From: Lingula anatina
Taxonomy: Eukaryota; Brachiopoda; Lingulata; Lingulida; Lingulidae
DNA length: 64,000 nt
Assembly: GCF_001039355.2 (NCBI RefSeq)
Contig: NW_019775764.1
Span: forward strand, 133,787-197,786
Direction of reading: 5' to 3'
In this document: piece after piece, positions 56,989 through 64,000 of the stretch
Layout of the letters: each line of letters starts with the position of its first letter
Numbering within the stretch: position 1 is the stretch's first letter
Notes under the pieces: model-generated
Database searches by the model: none
The model's input: the letters and a program-made list of their open reading frames with translations, nothing else
What the model was told of the DNA's origin: nothing
Program-made: the position numbers and the translations under genes

Positions 56989-59273
56989 ATGTACAGACAC
57001 AGATGTGTCTGTACATTTTGCCATCACCTGCGTCTGTCGTCGCCGTCGCCGATGCCGATGCCGGCGCCGGCGCCGTGCACTTTCCTTGTAAACACGATAA
57101 GTGGAGGGCAGTTTTACTTTTTGGCTTCATATTTACAGAGCTGATGAATATTCATAAAATGCAGGTCAAGTTCAAAAATCAGCATGATTGGGCCATTATT
57201 GTAGAAGTTATGCTGTTTTTTCACTTTTCAGCATATATGCAACACTGTAAACACATTTTAAGGAAAACAATTAGGCCTGTTGTCATGAAACTCGTAGGAA
57301 TTATCAATCTTACTAAAACGCAGGTCAAGTTTGAAAATCGTCATGATTGGGCCACTATTTTAGTAGTTATGCTGTTTTTTCATATTTCATTTCAAGGAAA
57401 ACCGATAGGCTTGTTGTCATGAAACTCACAGGAGTAATCAATCTTACTAAAACGCAGGTCAAGTTTGAAAATCGGCATGATCGGGCCACTATTTTAGTAG
57501 TTATGCTTTTTCACTTTTCAGCATATATGTAACACTGTAAACACTATATAAGAAAAACAGATGGGCCAATTGTCATCAAACTCACAGGAGTGGTTATTCC
57601 AGCTAAAACGCAGGTTGAGTTCAAAAATCAGCATAATTGGGCCATTATTTTAAAGAAATGCCATTTTTTCACATTTTCTCAGATTCAATTCTTAGGCATG
57701 TTAACAGTTTCATTATTTAATTATTTAATAAGATACGTGAAAGTGTTTGTTTGGCATTTCCTGCATCTTTACAACATTATTAGTTGATTATGTAAAAATG
57801 ATGGTAAACTTGTTATCTTGTATTGTGTAATAAAGTGTCAAAAATGGAAATAAACTCATATCATTGTAGTTTGTCAGGTTCAATCATTCACTATGTTCAG
57901 AATCTCAGAATGGAGGAAATTGGACATTTAACACTGCTCTATTAATATTTTTCCCATCTCATCAATTTTCTTAGTTGATCATATAAAAACGGCAGAAAAC
58001 TGTTAATTTTGTTTTATGTTAAAAATTGTTAAAAATGGAAAAAAAAAAAACATTTCAGAACAGTGCTGTCTTGTTTATATTTTGGCATTTTCAAGTTGTG
58101 ACTTTGAAGTTCCATGGGCCTGAAGACCTTTGCTAGTCACATTTTCTGAATATCCATAATACTAATATTTTATTATTAAAGTTGATGGTCATTATGCTGT
58201 TAAACATTATGTAATATTGCATCAAAATTTGAAAAAAAAAAAAAAAACTATTTTAGGCACTGCTCCAATGATGACCATTTAAGAAAAAACATGTCATTTA
58301 CTGTTCTCAAACTTACAGGAAAGAAACATGGGACTAAAATACAGCTTCAGTAGGAAATACAGTCTGTTTGGTAATTCTTACTGCCAGTAATTTAACCATT
58401 TTGTGTTTTGAAAAAAAATTTATTTCATTTTTTGGTACCTGAATATATGCTGTAAACATCTTGTATAGCCATCATACATAACTACGTCGGCCATACGAGT
58501 TATTTGTCAGTGAATATGGGGTTACCAGAACATTTTATATAGAAAAGCATATGGGAGAAAAATTTCAGGCTTAAATATAAAACGCTCTAAAAAATAAATT
58601 ATTTTAAATATGCAACTTTTCGGGCTCAATTTATTAGTTTTTACCATAGTTCTTCACAATAAATTAAAAGAAAACAAAATCTGGGAGGGTCATGTTCCAA
58701 TGCCCCTATGTTATTTTTCTGATTCTTACAGAGACTGTTACTTAAACAGTTATTTTGTGAAAATTTAATTTTTCACATATTGGCATTTTTAAGGTGTGAC
58801 TTTGAAGTTCCATGGGCTTGAAGACCCATGCTAGTCACATTTTCTGAAAATCCATGATACGTATATTTTATTATTAAAAATTGACGGTCATTATGCTGTT
58901 AACCATTATGTAATATTGCATCAGAATAGAAGAAAACACAATTTTGGGTGCTGGTGCCATGATGACCATTATGGGAAAACCATGTTACTTATGATTGCCA
59001 AACTTTCAAAAAAGAAATACAGGACTAAAATTCAGTCTGAGTTGGAAAAGCAGTCTAAGTGACTTCTTTTTCTGGAAGTTATACATTTTCAAAGTGTAAA
59101 CTTGTAACATATTTTAATTACATTGGTATTACCTGTTGAGGATAATTAAAATTTGATGTTGAATTTGCAGTTTAACATAATGTATTTTTGCATCAGAATT
59201 GACAGTAGCCTATTTTGTGCATAGTTATTTCCTGTTTTTTGTCTGTACATTTGACAGCTTTGCTGCCTTGTTT
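56989..59273 (+). mobile_element. 2.3-kb non-autonomous repeat element, copy 2
   Basis: Begins at TTTTTATGTACAGACACAGA and ends with GTCTGTACATTTGACAG and CTTTGCTGCCTTGTTT, in the same order as copy 1 (30121-32442) but in the opposite orientation. It holds diverged 130-155-bp subunits (57150-57660, each with ACGCAGGTCAAGTTTGAAAA) and two copies of a GTGACTTTGAAGTTCCATGG block (about 58098 and 58797). The PCCB exon starts only 15 bases after its end, and SMARCAL1 ends about 560 bases before it. Confidence 0.8.
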
Positions 59274-59287
59274 ATCATTTGTGGTAG

Positions 59288-60493
59288 GCATATGGTGGAG
59301 CCTATTGTGTCATGAGTTCAAAGCATCTCCGTGGTGATACTAACTATACTTGGCCAACAGCTGAAGTGGCAGTAATGGGAGCACAGGTAACTACAGTAAA
59401 TTGTTTGAGGAGTTTATGATGATTATAAATCATCTAGTTGTTAAAACTAGTTTATACTCAAAGTTTTAAAAATCTGTCTTTGGACTTTAAGTATCTGTGA
59501 ATAGATGATTGCTCTAGTTACTGAGATGGTTTTTTGCATCCGTAAACCGTCAGTGACCAGTAGAGGTCTTTGCAAGGAGACAGCAACATTATCAAATCTG
59601 GAACAACCGTCTAATGCCAAATCAACATTGCCAGACTGCAAACAGATTAAATTGCATGAGTGTCAGTCACCTAAATTTCAGCCAAAAAATAATTAATGCA
59701 GGAAGAAGTGAAATAATAACAATTTTGGATCTTAAAGAATGGTGTACTATTTTTACATTTCAGGGAGCAGTGCAGATTATTTTCCGCGATGAACAGAAAA
59801 GATCAGCAGCAGAGAAGGAATATGTGGAGTCATTCTCAAATCCTTTCCCAGCTGCTGTCAGAGGTAATAATTGTTTATTTGTTGAAATATTTTTTATTAA
59901 TATTTTTCTTCTTCTTTGAAGTGCCAACTCATGTTAGTTATACCTGTGGCATTTTTCAGCATATCAATAGTTTAGAATTCAGCTGATTTTACATTGCATG
60001 AATATCACAACATGAAATATCTCATAACCCATTTCACTATATAATACAAGTCATATTTATCAGTCAAGTTATTAAAAAATTAATCACAGATTTTATAGTC
60101 ATTTTTTAACCATGACATTGTTCATTTCATATTATATGACAATAAACTTATTTTCACTTATTGCAATTTTGAAATGATTTAGCCATGATAATAGCCATCC
60201 TTTATTATGTTCTCTGTATCGTAGGCTTTAGCCAGTGAGCAATCCAGGAACCATTTGGATGGACCTTTTGAAAAGCTAGCCCCCTCCCCCCTTCTCCCTG
60301 TAGTGTCTGAAATACATGTAAATCTGTCCCATCTCATATTTTCGAAAGTAAATTCTGATTTTTGCTTCCAGGCTATGTTGATGACATCATCATGCCTCAC
60401 ACCACCAGGAAACGCATCAACCAGGACCTGGCGCTCCTACAGAGCAAGAAGCAAGAAAACCCCTGGAAGAAGCACGGAAATATCCCTCTGTAA
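59288..60493 (+). CDS. PCCB: Propionyl-CoA carboxylase beta chain, last three exons only
   Basis: Carboxyltransferase subunit of mitochondrial propionyl-CoA carboxylase, making methylmalonyl-CoA. Exons 59288-59386, 59764-59863 and 60372-60493 join in phase (0, then 1) and end in TAA. They encode [56 protein letters not shown] and the terminal [10 protein letters not shown], all diagnostic of the PCCB C-terminus. About 106 of roughly 540 residues are present. The first 430 residues, with the transit peptide and the acyl-CoA site, are missing from the window. Instead, the gene is preceded by a repeat element and the 5' half of SMARCAL1. Candidate poly(A) signals are AATAAA at 61009 and 61577. 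Confidence 0.97.
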
Positions 60494-62284
60494 AGATGGC
60501 CTCTTTAGTGTGCTTAATCCCGGAAGTTCCAGTCCGGTCTGACAACAAGGAACAGTAGATTCACATAACCAACTTGGCACAAAAATTGCCAGTGTCAATT
60601 AGAACATGATATATGGGAGGTCTACTGTATGTGTAATATAGTGGCATTTTTACAGTAATTTTGCCTATCAGAAGGCAAGGTGATCCATGCACTTGAAATT
60701 TGAATGAAATTCTAAACATTTTTTTCTGATCATTGAACAATGCTCTCAGTTGTCAGCATATAGGTCTTTAGTTGGCGTTTTTTTTTTTTTTTTTTTTTNN
60801 NNNTTTTTTTTTTTTTTTTTAAGTGGGGGATATTGTCAGTTGTAGAGTTTTTGTTGGGAATGCACTGCAGTTTAAGAGATTGTTTATAGGAAGTTGGATT
60901 CAGTTTATTATATCTGATTGGAGAACTTAAAGGGGACACCAGGCAATTATTATTGTTATTATAGTCATCATTACTATTATTATATGTATTTGAATTGTCT
61001 AGAGTATAAATAAACAAACACTGATATTATATACTGAGCAATTTGTTAAAATGCCCTTCAAGGCATCATTTTGTAAACTATTTTTTTCTATCTTGGGCAT
61101 GTTATATCTAATTCTGCTTCCTAAATATCATTTGGATGATGTTTGCTTACCAAATTTTCAACAATCAGAAAGTTTGGCTTTTATTCACACATCAAGACTG
61201 TGTGTGTTGATGTGATTTAAATTTTCTGATTTTATGTGAAAATTGTCTAATGGAAATATTAGTTGGCAGGTACAATATACAGCAAATGCATATCCATTCG
61301 AGTTTGCTATGCTTGCCTCAGTATATTTCTAGGCTCAAATACTATTATAGTATGCTATATTTGTATGCTATTGTTGTAATTGGTGATATGATACTATGAC
61401 ATTTCATGTATTATATTTGTTAAATGTGATTTTTAAAATGTTTTGATGCTGTACAAATAGTTTTTCAAGAACGATTTCCATGAAACAGCATATGAATTGA
61501 TAAAAGTTGGATTGATTTTATACATTCTAATCATTGACATTTCGTTTTACCAACATAACAGTTGGTGGAAAATGCTAATAAAGAACCAGTTTGAATGTGT
61601 CAGTATAAAGCAATAGCTTTGATCATGATAATATTACAGCAGATTCAACTATTACAAGATGTACACTGCAGCATTGTAATAAACGCACAGCTTTATCAAT
61701 TCTGGATTTTCTTGCTGTTTATAAAGGTGTACAACTCAGTTTCAGCAGATCTAAAAATATGCTTATGTACGACACGGCTTTTCTTATTCCTCATTATGTG
61801 CTCATCCCGTTTTGAAATTCTCTCCAACTTGCATTTGCTTAAAAATGTTATCCTTTATAATGAATATATTATGAATTTATTTTGTAGATAATCAACACAT
61901 GAAGCATTTTGCATTAAAAATTATAGCAAAAAAAAAGTCATGATTAATAAAAATCAACAAAATGATAAAATAATGTTTTATTTCTGATTAATCCTACAAA
62001 GTCTCTTTCTGCTATTATGACGTTGGGCACAAGGCATTTTTGCAAAAACTGTACTTGGGTTTTAACCAATTAAAACTGGTCAGTTATTTCAAACATCTTA
62101 ATTTAAAATAAAGGAATAATTTGCACAAATTTTATCTTAATGTGTCAATAAATTTACACCAAAAATGCTGAAGTAAATAATCAATGATGCCATTATAAGA
62201 CAGTCAGCTTAGCATATGAACTAGAATTTAATATTTGTGAATCTGCTATTTTGACAAATGGATTTAATTTTCATGCTCCGCCTA
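60494..62284. other. PCCB 3' UTR and convergent intergenic region
   Basis: AT-rich with a poly-T tract containing five N (60799-60803). AATAAA occurs at 61009-61014 and 61577-61582. No gene is seen before the minus-strand stop codon at 62285. Confidence 0.65.
60799..60803. other. Five-base gap in a poly-T tract
   Basis: Five N between two T homopolymers, downstream of PCCB. Confidence 0.99.
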
Positions 62285-63529
62285 CTAATGTAGTATCTTA
62301 GGCTTGGAAGCAAGTATATTATCTATATCTTGCAATGCTTGTTTTGATCTCTGCAGAGCCATTCTTACAGAAGTCTCCATATCCATATGCTTTGTCAAGG
62401 AGCCACCACCAGACCAGTTCTCTTGCTGCCCCGATACAGTCACATGACTGGTCACATGACTTGTCACCTGACTTTCTGGGTGTCGTCTGCCTTGGTTGTC
62501 AATTTTCAAATGGGTAAATGGATGGCTATTTTCAAGGATATCTGGCTTTGATCAAGGAACATTTTCAAATGAAGCATTTCAATTTATATATGTTCTAGAC
62601 AATTTATTTTAATTTCTTAATTTCAAGTGATATGCATTTTTCATAAGGATACAATTGAAACACTGAATTTTCTTCAACTCTGACTGGATGGACCTGCAAA
62701 GCAAAAGTGATCATAATAAACTGTTCTTCAGTATAGTGCTGTGAGGTATCTGTAACAAAGTAACATTCCTATAGTGTCCCTATTTTCTCATCATAACATC
62801 TTTTACTTAAAAACTGCTGTATTACTGCAAGTATATTGTACAACTGTAATAACCACAACTGTGCTGAGACGGAAATTTAATTTTCTTACCATATCAATCT
62901 TCCTGAACACTTGTTTTACCTACCTTTGTTTCACTGGATCATAGACTGTGTCTTTGTAGAAATCTTGGCGTTCACCAGGCAACGTATTTACCCACTCGGC
63001 CCACTCTTCAGCCACTCTCACATACCTGGTAAAGACATTTACATCTTCAGAAATGTGTTTAATCTAGAAACTGTTCTCATTAATATCTAAAACAGAGTTT
63101 ATAAAATAAGCAATGTAAAAAACTAATGATTATGCATTTGGACTTTTCTTTTCTGGAATATATATAATGGGACATATTTTGAAATTATATTTACATAACT
63201 TTGACATCATTTTCTGCTGCTTTGCATTATTACTTAAGTACCCTCTGTTATGGAAAGAAATCAACATTAATTAAGTGATATAAAAAAGTTATGCAAATAT
63301 TTCATAAAATGTGTGCACCAGTGATATAACAAAAATATTTTTGTGTCTTATGGACCGACCCTGAAATACATTATTATCCTACATACTTAGCATAGTTGCC
63401 AGGTTGCGCAGCAGGAACAGTTTTATAGACACCAGATGGCAGTAGTAGTCGACACAGACCAGGGACGAGCTCGGAGGGTCTGCCCCTGTACATCAGTGAG
63501 GCTGAAGGATGTCTGGAGGGCTCAACCAT
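62285..63529 (-). CDS. Unidentified gene, 3' exons (at least 148 aa)
   Basis: Three minus-strand exons, 63387-63529, 62924-63025 and 62285-62486, join in phase 2 at both introns and end in TAG. The protein reads MVEPSRHPSASLMYRGRPSE at its first visible codons, then LLLPSGVYKTV, YVRVAEEWAEWVNTLPGERQ, DFYKDTVYDP, a short VTSHVTSHVT repeat and a final Lys/Gln-rich helix-like segment (MALQRSKQALQDIDNIL). I do not recognise the family. The ATG directly follows an acceptor (CTTTCAG), so it may be an internal Met with more exons beyond the window. Consistent phases and Trp/Pro-rich conserved-looking segments argue for a real gene. Confidence 0.62.
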
Positions 63530-64000
63530 CTGAAAGTATACAGCTCAATACTGACATTTTGAGTTTCCAAATACAGTGAAGTTATTAACCAAGAACTGAA
63601 GTATATTATGGTAAAACTGAAATATAAACTGCTACTGTGTTTGGACAGTAAACTGTTACCAGCTGGTCACAGAAATGTCTAATTCAATGCTTCCATGCTT
63701 CCATGGGCAAAGTTGGACACCATGGGCAAAGTTGGACACCAAAAGCAATATCTATTTTCATGTAGTAGTCAGAACTTTTGGATTCAAGATAAAAGTACTT
63801 ACATATCACCTTACAAACTGCATCAATACTTCATATCTGTAATATTATCTGAACGTCAACTTCCCCATGTCTTGCAATTTTAAAAATACGAAAAGCGCAA
63901 CACCAACAGCCAAGCCATAACATAATCATTACACAATTAAGCTACTAATACCAATGCCACCATTAGGAAGAAAACAATAATTATTATAATAAATCAACCT
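63530..64000. other. Upstream intron or flank of the unidentified gene
   Basis: AT-rich. It holds a 21-base tandem duplication (CATGGGCAAAGTTGGACAC, at about 63701-63740) and no supported exon. Confidence 0.5.

Noticed and set aside
57003-57787. Several overlapping plus-strand open frames with repeated MKLTGVINLTKTQVKFENRH
   Set aside because: They are the 130-155-bp subrepeats of the 2.3-kb element read in different frames; the same happens on the other strand at 31651-32002.
49952-60493. A SMARCAL1-PCCB fusion gene
   Set aside because: The junction would be out of phase and reach a stop at once; each half is an ordinary fragment of its own family.
1-64000. CRISPR array, operon or prokaryotic mobile element
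   Set aside because: Split genes, GT-AG introns and animal repeats show a nuclear animal genome; tandem repeats here lack spacers of uniform size.

Overview
The window is nuclear DNA from an intron-rich, AT-rich animal. Every gene is split by GT-AG introns, and the proteins are typical of bilaterians: ARL5, N-acetylneuraminate lyase, HOP2/PSMC3IP, SMARCAL1 and PCCB. Dinucleotide microsatellites, small inverted-repeat transposons, a LINE fragment and two false-looking allelic duplications at single-N joins suggest a draft assembly of a very heterozygous marine invertebrate. A lophotrochozoan such as a mollusc is my guess; the sequence does not prove it. There is no rRNA, no convincing tRNA, no CRISPR array and no operon.

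Layout: 1-2860 is 5' flank. 2865-24970 (+) is ARL5, with a 13.8-kb first intron containing two 1.4-3.8-kb near-identical duplications, and a tandem pair of 84-nt exons that look mutually exclusive. 24971-28160 is its probable 3' UTR and flank. 28323-29534 is a giant foldback transposon and 30121-32442 a 2.3-kb non-autonomous repeat. 32846-35743 (-) is an N-acetylneuraminate lyase gene lacking its first coding exon, followed by a 5'-truncated LINE (36125-38335, -) interrupted by a gap. 40592-42683 (+) is a six-exon gene for a 203-residue protein I do not recognise, behind a cluster of CRE-like promoter sites. 44197-48475 (-) is a complete PSMC3IP/HOP2 gene, divergent from SMARCAL1 (49952-56430, +). 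SMARCAL1 stops in the middle of its ATPase. After a second copy of the 2.3-kb repeat (56989-59273) come the last three exons of PCCB (59288-60493, +), so a misassembly or rearrangement through the repeat is likely. 62285-63529 (-) holds the last exons of an unidentified gene.

The genes do not form one pathway. ARL5 is a trans-Golgi GTPase. The lyase degrades sialic acid. HOP2 and SMARCAL1 both act in DNA recombination and fork repair and share a 1.5-kb divergent intergenic region. PCCB is mitochondrial propionyl-CoA carboxylase. The most interesting observations are the ARL5 exon pair, the unrecognised six-exon gene, TA-CTAG-TA and TA-CATG-TA hexamer insertions that look like cut-and-paste transposon footprints, a fourfold tandem 5' splice site in HOP2, ATT-microsatellite splice acceptors, and the SMARCAL1/PCCB junction.
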